Shown here piece after piece: positions 1 to 9,305 of a stretch of DNA of 32,244 bases. The stretch spans positions 1 to 32,244 of the forward strand of contig CAZWZF010000057.1 of the NCBI GenBank assembly GCA_964638715.1, given 5' to 3'. Both the position numbers and the translations under genes were made by a program. The notes under the pieces are model-generated. The model was given only the letters and a program-made list of their open reading frames with translations, had not been told where the DNA came from and did no database searches. Source of the stretch: JBAXQQ01 sp037131695. Lineage in GTDB: Bacteria; Armatimonadota; Hebobacteria; CAIYQO01. Numbering within the stretch: the first letter of the stretch is position 1; every line of letters begins with the position of its first letter.

Positions 1-837
1 AGCATCAAGCATGACTACTTTGCTTTCAGGAGTAATTGAAGTGTAGGTATTAAGCAGCGGTGCAATTGTCGATGGATCATTTTGATTGGCTATCATGGAA
101 ATTGCGGCTCTGCTAATCTGGGGATCTTTGCTTTTTACTGCGTCCATCAATGCGTCAAGGACGCGCTTATTAGTCATGAATGAACCAATATTATAAATCA
201 TCATTGTTTTACTATTCGCATTTGTCTCATTACTAAATGCATCCAATAAAGTATCCACAACACGATCATCACGGGTCTGGGCAAGTAATCTTAAGAATAA
301 AGGTTTCGTTTGCGCATCTGCATTTTTATACATATCAAGCAATGGGTCAACAATTGCAGCACCGAAAGCCGGCAGATTATAGCTGTAACGTGCTTTATTT
401 TTTGGATCCAGCTCATTGTAAAATGCAAGGACAGCCGGTAAAGTTTTCGGGTTTGCGATAGTGCATAAACTTTGAAATGCGTCGTTGCGCAGATTTGGGT
501 CGGCATCTTTCAGGCACACTATTAATGTATCAGTTACTTTTTCATTATTTTTTATCTGAGCAAGGTTGCGTACTATTGATTGGCGTATTTGCGGACTGTT
601 GCTCTCTTTTAATTGCGCGAGTAGTGCCGCATTTCCATCAGGGTCATTTAATTGCGCCAGGGCGGAAATATATTGATACACGGTTTTGTCGGTTATAGTT
701 TTAACACCGGCTATCAGGCCTTTAGCATCAGTAGGCAAATTTACAACAGCAGGTTGTGGTCCTTTCTGTGCTAAAACAAATGTGGCAGAAATTGCTGCTA
801 CAAGCAGAAAACCGGCAATACGCGATAGTAGTTTCAT
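1..837 (-). CDS. Exported HEAT-repeat protein, C-terminus outside window
   Basis: An open frame of 279 codons runs off the left edge. It starts at ATG 837, preceded on the minus strand by AAGGGGACATCT, a good ribosome binding site. The first 22 or so residues (MKLLSRIAGFLLVAAISATF then VLA) form a typical signal peptide with an Ala-rich end, so the product is probably periplasmic or secreted. The rest is built from repeated helical units of about 35 residues, each with a DP/DxNLR-like turn (for example near 'KDADPNLRNDAF' and 'KDPQISRAAISM'), which is the pattern of HEAT-like/armadillo scaffolds. Such proteins usually bind partners and have no catalytic role. It lies 71 bp downstream of the CBM9-like gene on the same strand with no terminator between, so co-transcription is likely. 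No specific partner can be named. Confidence 0.8.
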   Translation of the reverse strand, partial: MKLLSRIAGFLLVAAISATFVLAQKGPQPAVVNLPTDAKGLIAGVKTITDKTVYQYISALAQLNDPDGNAALLAQLKESNSPQIRQSIVRNLAQIKNNEKVTDTLIVCLKDADPNLRNDAFQSLCTIANPKTLPAVLAFYNELDPKNKARYSYNLPAFGAAIVDPLLDMYKNADAQTKPLFLRLLAQTRDDRVVDTLLDAFSNETNANSKTMMIYNIGSFMTNKRVLDALMDAVKSKDPQISRAAISMIANQNDPSTIAPLLNTYTSITPESKVVMLDA

Positions 838-908
838 AGATGTCCCCTTTTTACCATATTATATAGGTTTATATACGCACGAAATAAAAAATGTATTCAA
901 TTGATGGT

Positions 909-1793
909 TTAAAATTCAAACCACACTGGGGCATAATTGGCAATGTTGCCTGTACCGCCCAGCAATGGCCACCAGGAATAGGTTATCGGTTCTTTTTTGC
1001 AGGTATCCGTTCTTGTCATCATCATCCACGCGCGGGTTGATGTGCCCACCTTGTTATCTTTGCCGATTAGTGCGGTTATTGGTATCTGAACTTCCATAGA
1101 GTATCCAGTCATAGTACCATATACAGCAGTTGCAGCGTGAATCACATATTTTTCCGGATTATCCACTTTTTGCAGTCCGTATTGGTTTTTATTTTTAATA
1201 TATGATATCTGGGTATTTGCGCCGGTTAAATTAACATGAACGCAAAGGATTTGTTCGCTTTCCGGATTAGGCGACAAATAAATATCAACACCATCAGTTG
1301 TTTCTACAGTAGCATCTTCCGCTGCGATACCGATATAAAGATAATTCGGATCCCAGGTTAGACGCCATTCTGTTTTATATGGTACATCTGATACCGCAGA
1401 ATTAAGCGGGTAACCGCCGAAGTAGTTGCCGCTGGTTTGCCATTGCACATCATCCAGCACGCCATCCAGTTTGATTGTTGATTTATAAGCCCGCGGTATC
1501 ACTGACATCACCGGACGGTACCAGTTGTGCGCTTGTTCTAATAAAGTAACCTGGTCAGTAACAGCCTTTCGTGCTATTTCCAACTCTGCAGGTGCTGCTA
1601 TAGCTTTGCCATCCAGCATAATCCGATATTGCAGGAAAGGAGCAGATTCAAAAGCCAGCGCAGCCTCATTGCCAATACCATTTTTAGCGTGTTTAATTGC
1701 TTTATCAACACGTTTCAACAACGCCGCATCATCAGCCAATACCTGTGCGAATATAAATATGAATAACGCCAAAATTGCGTAAAGCCGCATCAT
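909..1793 (-). CDS. Exported protein with CBM9-like carbohydrate-binding domain
   Basis: This is a 294-residue protein. The start is ATG 1793 (a second ATG follows at once), with GGGGAGATA just upstream. Residues 1-20 are a signal peptide (LYAILALFIFIFAQVLA, cleavage likely after VLA). Residues about 25-95 are helical and carry no recognised domain. From about residue 103 ('STIKLDGVLDDVQW') to the end it reads as a family-9-like carbohydrate-binding (DOMON-like) beta-sandwich: 'KLDG.LDD..W', 'EWRLTWDPNYLYIGI.AED', 'DGVDIYLSP' and a C-terminal 'YSMEVQIPITAL'. This domain is common in secreted glycan-binding or cytochrome-linked proteins. No catalytic domain is fused, so it probably binds a sugar or acts as an accessory surface protein. 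The HEAT-repeat gene follows on the same strand. The glycan ligand cannot be predicted. Confidence 0.78.
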   Translation of the reverse strand: MMRLYAILALFIFIFAQVLADDAALLKRVDKAIKHAKNGIGNEAALAFESAPFLQYRIMLDGKAIAAPAELEIARKAVTDQVTLLEQAHNWYRPVMSVIPRAYKSTIKLDGVLDDVQWQTSGNYFGGYPLNSAVSDVPYKTEWRLTWDPNYLYIGIAAEDATVETTDGVDIYLSPNPESEQILCVHVNLTGANTQISYIKNKNQYGLQKVDNPEKYVIHAATAVYGTMTGYSMEVQIPITALIGKDNKVGTSTRAWMMMTRTDTCKKEPITYSWWPLLGGTGNIANYAPVWFEF

Positions 1794-1819
1794 TATCTCC
1801 CCATCGTTAATGGTGTTAT

Positions 1820-1849
1820 ATTTTACCGCTATATAGGGTAAATTGTAAA
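1820..1849 (-). promoter_or_regulatory. Predicted sigma70-type promoter of the CBM9-like gene
   Basis: Reading the minus strand, TTTACA (1849-1844) is followed after 18 bp by TAAAAT (1825-1820). Each hexamer differs from consensus at one position. The predicted start of transcription lies about 20 nt before the ribosome binding site of the CBM9-like gene. Identified by eye only. Confidence 0.45.
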
Positions 1850-1905
1850 TGATAACGGAAATTAAACTTTATCATACAGAAATGGATGTTTGAAATTTTA
1901 GAAAT

Positions 1906-1921
1906 TGTTTCACGTGAAACA
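1906..1921. promoter_or_regulatory. parS: parS centromere site, copy 1
   Basis: The 16-bp sequence TGTTTCACGTGAAACA is a perfect palindrome and matches the classical chromosomal parS consensus bound by ParB. ParB loads at such sites, spreads along DNA and recruits SMC and ParA for origin segregation. In most bacteria these sites lie near oriC. No parA, parB, dnaA or gidA gene is visible in this window. It sits in the intergenic region between two divergent genes, 48 bp from a second identical site. Confidence 0.88.
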
Positions 1922-1953
1922 TTTATTTATAACAGTGTTTATTATACGCAAAT

Positions 1954-1969
1954 TGTTTCACGTGAAACA
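1954..1969. promoter_or_regulatory. parS: parS centromere site, copy 2
   Basis: A second exact copy of TGTTTCACGTGAAACA, again preceded by AT and followed by T, lies 48 bp (centre to centre) from the first. The site ends 4 bp upstream of the predicted -35 box of the FAD oxidase gene, so ParB binding here could affect that promoter. The regulatory effect is inference; the match to parS is direct. Confidence 0.88.
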
Positions 1970-1973
1970 TCTA

Positions 1974-2009
1974 TTCACCTTACGGTGTGATATCTGTATA
2001 ATTAATGCA
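1974..2009 (+). promoter_or_regulatory. Predicted promoter giving a leaderless transcript for the FAD oxidase
   Basis: TTCACC (1974-1979, 4 of 6 matches to the -35 consensus), a 17-bp spacer and a perfect TATAAT (1997-2002) are followed 6 bp later by the ATG at 2009. Transcription would start at or within a base or two of the A of the start codon. There is no purine-rich ribosome binding site upstream, which agrees with a leaderless mRNA. Confidence 0.55.
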
Positions 2010-3559
2010 TGAATAATGATGAAGATAAATATGATGGATTGCTGCTTTCGCACCCTGCTGTAAACGCGTTGGGTGAATTAGATGATTTGTTGTTGCGTGA
2101 TGAATCGCGTAAATCCGGTATCGCCAGCAGTTTCAGCTACCCGATGTCTGTTGATGAAGTCAGCGCAATCATCAGCAGGTGTAATATCGGCATGATTCCG
2201 GTTACGATACAAGGAGCGCGTACCGGAATAGCTGCCGGAGCGGTTCCTGGCGGTGGTCATGTTATGAACCTTTCGCGAATGAAAGTGATCGGGGAAGTGG
2301 TAATTGATGGTGTTGATAAATATATAACTGTCCAGGCTGGTGCGACGTTGGCAGAGTTGCGCGGCAAAATAGCGGGTACAGGATTATATTTCCCGCCTGA
2401 CCCTACAGAAAGTTCGGCATCTATTGGCGGTATGGTTGCCTGCAACGCGTCCGGCGCGCTGACATTTCGCTATGGTCCAGTGAGAAATTGGGTGCGAAGA
2501 ATACAGGTTGTTCATGCTGACGGTCAGGTAAAATGGTACAGTCGTGGTGAAAAAGACGGTTTTGTAAGTGCAAACAATGGCGTTATCGAATGTGGCGGGG
2601 TGGAATTTCCTGAATATATCCGTGCCGGGGTGAAATCCGCGGCAGGATATTATTTGACCAGTGAATCAAATTGCGCTGATATTTTTATCGGATCCGAGGG
2701 AACGCTGGGAATTATAACCGAGATTGAATTGCATCTGATTGATAAACCGCGGCATATTGTCGGGTTAACAACTTACCTGCCGTCAGAGGAAGTTGCGCTT
2801 CAATTTGTAAGATTCTTGCGTGGTGAAGTCGTTGGTAGCCTTCCGGTTGCCGAAGTTATACCCTGCGCAATTGAGTTTTTTAATGCGGATGTGTTAAATT
2901 TGTTGCGTAAAATGAAGACAGAAAACCCCGCTTTTGAAAAATTGCCTAATTTAAAACCGCATTATCACACTGCGGTTTATGCGGAATTTCACAATGATGA
3001 CGCTGAAGTGATAGATGGTGCGGTGATGGCTGCCATGGAAGCAATGATGGAATTAGGCGGCAGTGATGAAGATACCTGGTATGCTGACAAAGAAAATGAT
3101 TTGAATGCCCAGAAAGATTTTCGCCATGCTACCCCCGAGGCTGTTAACCTGTTGATTGACGGCAGAAAAAAAACAAATCCGGAAATCACCAAGCTTGGTA
3201 CTGACATGTCGGTGCCGGACGATAAATTGCTGGAAGTGATGGCAATGTATAATGACGGGTTAAAAGCTGCCGGGTTGGAGTCAGTAATTTTTGGGCACAT
3301 CGGCAACAACCATGTCCATGTTAATATATTGCCGCGGTCGATGGAAGAATTCTGGCAGGGAAAAAAATTATACAAAAAATGGGCGGAGCAGATAGTGGCG
3401 ATGGGTGGGTCGATTTCTGCCGAACATGGCATTGGTAAAATGAAAAAAGAACTGCTGCTGTTAATGTATGGCGACGAAATAATTAAAAAAATGGTAGAAA
3501 TAAAAAATATTTTTGACCCCAATGGAATTTTAGGTAAAGGGACATTATTTGATTTTTAG
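2009..3559 (+). CDS. FAD-linked oxidase, GlcD / D-lactate dehydrogenase type
   Basis: This is a 516-residue member of the vanillyl-alcohol-oxidase/GlcD superfamily, which oxidises 2-hydroxy acids such as glycolate or D-lactate and passes electrons to quinone or another acceptor. The PCMH-type FAD-binding domain spans about residues 45-245: 'VTIQGARTGIAAGAVP' (65-80), 'PPDPTESSASIGGMVACNASG' region (129-149) and 'IGSEGTLGIITEIEL' (227-241). The C-terminal FAD-oxidase domain contains 'FGHIGNNHVHVN' and 'GGSISAEHGIGKMK', whose histidines form the substrate/metal region in relatives. Length is slightly above the family's usual 460-500. No GlcE, GlcF or Fe-S partner lies nearby, so it probably acts alone. 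The start at 2009 is set by homology-like spacing and the immediately upstream TATAAT; there is no Shine-Dalgarno. The exact substrate cannot be assigned. Confidence 0.88.
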   Translation: MNNDEDKYDGLLLSHPAVNALGELDDLLLRDESRKSGIASSFSYPMSVDEVSAIISRCNIGMIPVTIQGARTGIAAGAVPGGGHVMNLSRMKVIGEVVIDGVDKYITVQAGATLAELRGKIAGTGLYFPPDPTESSASIGGMVACNASGALTFRYGPVRNWVRRIQVVHADGQVKWYSRGEKDGFVSANNGVIECGGVEFPEYIRAGVKSAAGYYLTSESNCADIFIGSEGTLGIITEIELHLIDKPRHIVGLTTYLPSEEVALQFVRFLRGEVVGSLPVAEVIPCAIEFFNADVLNLLRKMKTENPAFEKLPNLKPHYHTAVYAEFHNDDAEVIDGAVMAAMEAMMELGGSDEDTWYADKENDLNAQKDFRHATPEAVNLLIDGRKKTNPEITKLGTDMSVPDDKLLEVMAMYNDGLKAAGLESVIFGHIGNNHVHVNILPRSMEEFWQGKKLYKKWAEQIVAMGGSISAEHGIGKMKKELLLLMYGDEIIKKMVEIKNIFDPNGILGKGTLFDF

Positions 3560-3732
3560 TGGAATTTTTGGTGGAATTTGCCAAAAATTTGCCTTCTGAA
3601 AATGCCCGTAGCGGCGCAAGTGAGACCTTTCGAGGGGTTTTGTATCTGGTATGGCGATTTTCACGTTTTTTGCCCTTAGAAGGCTCTGTAAGCGAAAAGT
3701 GTAAAATTAAGGAAGTTGAGAAAATGAAAAAA

Positions 3733-3770
3733 ATGTCCGCCGGCGCAAAAATCGGCGGACATCAGCTTTT
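3733..3770. terminator. Bidirectional intrinsic terminator between convergent genes
   Basis: A perfect 10-bp inverted repeat, ATGTCCGCCG (3733-3742) and CGGCGGACAT (3753-3762), with a 10-nt loop. On the plus strand it is followed by CAGCTTTTTT and on the minus strand by a T-rich run. It lies between the convergent FAD oxidase and methyltransferase genes and can serve both. The rest of 3560-3732 holds nothing I can support. Confidence 0.8.
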
Positions 3771-4535
3771 TTACAGTTTTTCCAGTCCAATGGCAAAAAT
3801 TCCATCAGAGTTGGTCTGGACACATCTTTTTATCCGCCAATTTGTTTTGGCGCAGGCAGCGCGTAAATCCGGCAATGATATATATAGCAGATTTATCCAC
3901 GGCGCGCACATACTATTATATTCTTCCCTGATGGTAATTACCCCTGGGTACCTGCCAATTTGTCGATTATGTTCATGGTATTGCAAATGTAAAGGATTGC
4001 GAGTTGCAGAGTAATCGCAAATCTCCAATAACACCTGGCCATCATCAGTTATTAATTTATAAAAGTGACTCAGCAAGTCATTTAACCCGACGATACTTGT
4101 TGCTAACCCCAGGGTGTTTCCCATCAACATGATGGTGTTGAATGATTCTGAGGGAAAATCCAGGTTGTTAATACTCATCTGGCGTGCATCTGCAACACCG
4201 CGTTTTTTCATTACTTCCACCGCGCCTGCTGATGAATCAATAGCAGTAACTTGCAATCCTGATTCCTGCAATGCCAATGCATGTCGTCCCGCACCGGCAG
4301 CAATATCTAAAATAGGAGCCACTGCATGATTAATCAGGCAGCGATGGTGAGTCGGCAATGCGCTTCGTGGTGCTAAAAATATTGATGATTTAACCCGGTC
4401 GCTGTATCCATCATCGCGCCGGTAAATAAATTCTGCTTCCCCATTATTATGGCAATCAATTAAAATCTGTCCGAATAAGTCATTATTTATTGGCAAATCC
4501 GGTATTTCGGTAACTTCCGGGCATGTTGTTGTCAT
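3771..4535 (-). CDS. Class I SAM-dependent methyltransferase
   Basis: This 254-residue protein has a Rossmann-type methyltransferase core: motif I 'ILDIAAGAGRHALAL' (75-89), the acidic residue ending strand 2 in 'VTAID' (D100) and a motif IV-like stretch 'FNTIMLMGNTLGLA' (132-145). The N-terminal 60 residues are extra and may form a substrate lid. The substrate is unknown; the family includes small-molecule, quinone and protein methylases. The start ATG 4535 is preceded by AAGGGAGG with ideal spacing. A strong hairpin with a T-run ends about 25 nt upstream of the start codon on the same strand, so expression probably depends on read-through of that terminator or on a weak promoter inside it. 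Confidence 0.82.
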   Translation of the reverse strand: MTTTCPEVTEIPDLPINNDLFGQILIDCHNNGEAEFIYRRDDGYSDRVKSSIFLAPRSALPTHHRCLINHAVAPILDIAAGAGRHALALQESGLQVTAIDSSAGAVEVMKKRGVADARQMSINNLDFPSESFNTIMLMGNTLGLATSIVGLNDLLSHFYKLITDDGQVLLEICDYSATRNPLHLQYHEHNRQIGRYPGVITIREEYNSMCAPWINLLYISLPDLRAACAKTNWRIKRCVQTNSDGIFAIGLEKL

Positions 4536-4550
4536 TTTGCGCCTCCCTTA

Positions 4551-4596
4551 TAAAAGAAAAACCCCGCTGGTTTCTCGCCAGCGGGGTGGGTTTTTT
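4551..4596. terminator. Strong terminator hairpin directly upstream of the methyltransferase gene
   Basis: Perfect 10-bp stem ACCCCGCTGG (4561-4570) and CCAGCGGGGT (4578-4587) with a 7-nt loop. On the minus strand the stem is followed immediately by TTTTCTTTTA, then the methyltransferase ribosome binding site. On the plus strand it is followed by GGGTTTTTT. It may simply end the giant gene's transcript, or act as an attenuator in the methyltransferase leader; the sequence alone does not decide. Confidence 0.75.
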
Positions 4597-4602
4597 GTAA
4601 AA

Positions 4603-4680
4603 TGGCATTCTTGGTTAACGCGATGCCTGAACCCGGGCGAGAGCCGACCGTGTAAAGTTAAAGCTAAACCAATACCAATA
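4603..4680 (-). promoter_or_regulatory. Possible structured leader between the giant gene and the methyltransferase
   Basis: This GC-richer stretch has a stem GGCAT...ATGCC (4605-4627) and further short complementary segments (CGGGCGAGAGCCG). It sits just ahead, on the minus strand, of the hairpin at 4561-4587. The aptamer-then-terminator-then-gene order resembles a riboswitch leader. I do not recognise any known riboswitch class here and it is not a complete tRNA. Confidence 0.25.
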
Positions 4681-4768
4681 ATTACGATTGATTGTGTTCA
4701 TTTCAGTTATTATACCCAAATTTTACGGGTGTATGCAAATTTTACAGAAAAATATTTCAATAGGTTTA

Positions 4769-7700
4769 TTACGGAGTAACCGTCACCGGTACAACCGGCG
4801 ATGTTACCGTCGCGGTGGTATCAATGCCGCCGGTATCTATGGCAATTACGGTGAAATTATATGTTTTAACTGCTGAAGTAGTAAAAGTAAGGGTTGGGCT
4901 GCTGCTGAAACTGCGCAACAAAGAAGTGCCGGCCATGAATTTATATTGTACCGACATTCCGCCGACTGGAGTCGCTGCTAAGGTTATCGGTGTTCCAACT
5001 GCCACTGTGCTTGCTGGTGTTACAGCTAAACTTACAGCAGATAAGGTAGGAATAACCACGAAATTTTTCGCGGCAGATGTCACCGTAGTAGCTTCAGGAT
5101 TAGGGCTATTGGCGTCCATGGCGATAACGGTTAATACATGTGTCCCTGCTGGCGGAGTCCAGACGAATACGTTATTGCTGGAGAAATCGCTGATTATCGC
5201 ATTGCCATCCATGAACTTATATTGTACTGCGGCACCATTAGTTGCGGTTGCGGTTAATGTCACCTGCTTGCCGGCTATAATTGGTCCGGCAACTGATGTA
5301 GCCAGAGAAACGGCCGTTAACGCAGATTTGATATTCAGAGTTACAATCGGCGAGGTAACAGTGAAGTTGGGGTCAATCCCACTGGTGTCGCGCGCGATCA
5401 CTGTAAAGCTGTAACTCTTCAAAGTTGTCGGGGTAAAGGTCAAAGCGTTGCTGCTGTTGAAACTTCGCATTAGTGAAGTGCCTGACATGAATTGATATTG
5501 AACAGATATGCCGCCAACAGGAGTTGCCGTTAATGTGACTGGCGTGCTAATTAAGGCGTTATTCAATGGCAATGAAGTTAGTGATACCGATGTCAAAGCA
5601 GTAACAATATTAAAGCTCTTTACGGTTGATGACACCAGTGCATTCGGGTCACCTGTACTATCACGCGACACCACTGTGATATTATGTATACCAGTAGTTG
5701 TTGGCGTCCATGAATACGTATTATCACTTGCGAAATCCCGCAAAATAGTGCTGCCGTCTAAATACTGGTACTGAACAGATGCACCGCCGGTGGCAGTCGC
5801 AGTAAATGAGATGGGAATATTTACCTTATACGGTGCCACTGCAGTTGTTGAGAATGAAACTGCTGTTAACGCAGGTTTAATATTAAGAGTTACTGCCTGT
5901 GAAGTAACTGTGAAGTTGGGGTCGTCACCACTGGTGTCGCGTGCAATCACTGTAAAGCTGTAAGTCTTTAAAGTTGTCGGGGTAAAGGTCAAAGCGTTGC
6001 TGCTGTTGAAGCTTCGCAGCAGGGAAGTACCAGACATGAATTGGTATTGAACCGTGATACCGCCAACCGAGGTCGCGGTTAATGTTACCGGTGTGCCTAT
6101 TAAAGCGTTATTCACCGGTGAAGTAGTTAATGATACTGCAGACAAGGCAGTAACAATATTAAAACTCTTTACGGTTGATGAAACAAGTATATTTGGATTC
6201 ACTGCGTTATCACGCGCTACAACGGTGATATTATGTGCACCAATAGCCGTAGGTGTCCATGTGTATGTATTATCACTCGCAAAATCCTGCAAAATAGTAT
6301 TGCCGTCTAAATATTGGTACTGAACAGATGCACCGCCGGTGGCAGCCGCAGTAAATGAGATGGGAATATTTACCTTATACGGTGCCGTTGCAGTTGTTGA
6401 GAATGAAACTGCGGACAACACCGGTTTGATATTGAGAGAAATTGCCGGTGAGGTAACTGTCAGGTTCGGGTCGGCACCATTTATATCGCGGGCAACCACG
6501 GTAAAGTTGTAGGTTTTTATTGCAGTCGGCGTAAATACCAGGGTGTTGCTGCTGCTGAAACTGCGTATCAGGGAAGTGCCCGACATAAACTTGTATTGAA
6601 CTGATTTACCGCCGACTGCTGTCGCGGTTAATGTAACCGGGGTACCTATTGCAACGTTATTCAAAGGTGATGATGTTATCAATACCGCTGTCAATATAGG
6701 ATTAGGGTTGACTGTAATAGCAATTGGCAGCGAAGTCACTGTATTATTTACATCTTTTGCGGTTACTGTAATGTTGGCGTTGCCCACTGTTATTGGCGTC
6801 CAGACATAGGTATTATCAGTGGCGAAATCGCGCAGTATGGTATCGCCATTCATGAATTTATATTGAACATCACGACCACCAGTGGCAGTGGCGGTTAATG
6901 TAACCGGGTTTCCGGTATCAATCACAGCGGATGATGTTTGCAGCGACACAGCAGTTAATGGTGAATTAACCGCTATGTTAACAGCAGCAGATGTTACAGT
7001 GGAATTAGCGTTGCTGGCAACAACAGTCAAGTTGAAGTTACCGGCTGTAGCAGGTGTCCATGTAAAGAAGTTTCCCGCAGCAAAATCGCGCAGTATAGTG
7101 TTGCCATTCATGAACTTGTATTGTACCGTGGTACCGCCATCTGCAGTCGCAGTTAGTGTGAGCTGTGTTCCTGTTTCAACCGCAGTTTCTGATGATGATA
7201 AAGATACCGTTGTTAGTGCCTGATTAACGATTAAAACTACAGGGGTTGATACAATAGTTGCGCTATTGTCTGAGGCGATAACAGATAAGTAGTATTTACC
7301 AGTTGTTGCAGGCGTCCATATAAATGTATTGTCAGTCGTGAAGTTGCTTAGCATGGTATAAACATTCATATACATGAATTGTACATTGGTGCCGCCGGTA
7401 GCTGTTGCTGTCAATGTTACAGATTTACCTAAATCAATGGCATTTGCAGATATTGATAACGAGATAGCTGTCAATGGGGGATTCACTGTTATATTTACTT
7501 GAGGTGAAGTCACCGTGGCATTGTCATCGCTGGCAACAGCAGTTAAGTTCATATCCCCAGCCGCTGCCGGTGTCCATTTGTAAATATTAGTAGTCGCAAA
7601 ATCCCGCAACATTACATCACCGTTCATGAACTTATATTTTACATTTGTTCCGCCGGTAGCGATTGCTGTTAATGTTACCGGCAATCCAAACGCGACTGAA

Positions 7701-9305
7701 TTAACTGGGGATGTGTTTAGTACAACTGCAGATAACACCGGGTTAACTGTTACGTTTACGGCAGTTGATGTGATAGTTGCGCTGTTATCGCTGGCGATAA
7801 CGGTTATGCTGGCATTGCCAGTATCTGCAGGTGTCCAGTTAAATATATTATCAGCGGTAAAATCGCGCAGCATGGTATTGCCATTCATGAACTTATACTG
7901 CACGTTCGTTCCGCCGGTGGCTGTTGCGGTTAATTTTATGGCTGTTCCGACATCGATGGCATTCGTAGATGCTGATAATGAGATTGCCGTCAGAGGGGGA
8001 TTTACTGTTATATTTATTTCTGGTGAAGTTACGGCGCTGTTGTCATCACTGGCGACAACAGTCAAGGTAATATTCCCTGCCGCTGCCGGTGTCCAGGTGT
8101 AACTATTATCAGTCGCAAAGTCCCGCAAAATTACGTTACCGATCATGAACTTGTATTTTACATTTGTTCCGCCGACAGCGGTTGCATTTAATGTTACCGG
8201 CAATCCAAACGCGACAGTATTTGCAGGCGTTGTAATCAATGCAACTGCTGTTAACGCGGGGTTCACCGTTATGCCTACAGCAGTTGATGTTATAGTTGCG
8301 CTGTTGTCGCTGGCGATAACGGTTATGCTGGCATTGCCTGTATTTGCAGGTGTCCAGTTAAATATATTATCAGCGGTAAAATCGCGCAGCATGGCAGCGC
8401 CATTCATAAACTTGTACTGCACTCCGGTACCGCCGGTTGCTGTCGCGGTGAGTTTTATGGCTGTTCCGACATCAATAGCGTTCGCAGATGCCGATAATGA
8501 GATTGCCGTTAATGCTGGATTTACGGTGATATTTACCGCTGGCGAGGTTATTGTATCATTGTTATCGCTGGCAACGACTGTCAGGCTGAAGTTTCCGTCG
8601 GCTGCGGGTGTCCATGCGAAGGTATTAGCGGCATTGAAATCGCGAAGAATGTCAGTACCGTTCATAAATCTGTATTGTACGCCGGTACCGCCGGTTGCGG
8701 TTGCGGTTAATGTTACCGGCAATCCAAACGCGACTGTATTCACCGGTGTTGTGGTTAATGACACTGCTGTTAATGCTGGATTTACGGTATAGTTTACCAC
8801 CGGGGATGTCACCGTGATGTTGCCATCCTCTGCTATTACAGTTAAAGCTGTGGCACCGGCAGCAGCGGGATTCCATGTGAAGGTATTGTCTGTGGCATAG
8901 TCGCGCAGTATGGCAGCACCGTTCATAAATTTATATTGAACAGCAACGCCGCCGGCAGCGGTTGCGGTTAACGTGATAGGTGTTCCTAATCCTGTTATAT
9001 TTGCTGGTGATGCCGATAACGCAACAGCAGACAACACCGGATTGATTGTTGCATTTATCGTTGATGATGTCACAGTTGTCACATCGGTGTCCTTAGCAAT
9101 TACAGATAATGTTGCTGCTCCGGCAGTTGTCGGTGTCCATATGAAAATGTTGTTAGCGGCGAAATCCTGCAATACAGTTGTACCGTTCATAAACTTATAT
9201 TGTATGCCGGTAGAACCACCGTTAGCGGTTGCCGTTAATGTGATAGGATTGCCCACCGATAATAGCGTGTTTGGCGATATTGCCAACGCAACAGCCGTTA
9301 GCGGA
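4769..9305 (-). repeat. 17 tandem Ig-like coding repeats, locally in two-unit periods
   Basis: Each unit is 258-276 bp. Units 3-8 alternate between a 'VAFGLPVTL' type (3, 5, 7) and a 'NAIDVGTAIKL'-like type (4, 6, 8). The coding motif GCAATCCAAACGCG recurs at 7681, 8200 and 8719, exactly 519 bp apart, i.e. one unit pair. Units 11-15 alternate between a 'SLxRSF' type and a 'PYKVNIPIS' type; ATGGGAATATTTACCTTATA recurs at 5811 and 6360, a 549-bp pair period. The array therefore grew by duplication of pairs at least twice independently. Confidence 0.9.

Noticed and set aside
3885..3900. DnaA box-like TTATCCACG near the parS sites
   Set aside because: A single imperfect match inside a coding region, with no cluster; not evidence for an origin.
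3559..4014. 151-codon plus-strand frame after the FAD oxidase
   Set aside because: It runs through the bidirectional terminator and antisense to the methyltransferase, and its protein has no recognisable features.
4600..4680. Possible tRNA or FMN-riboswitch fragment (segment GAGCCGACCGTG)
   Set aside because: No cloverleaf can be formed, and only one short piece resembles the FMN element; the other conserved parts are missing.
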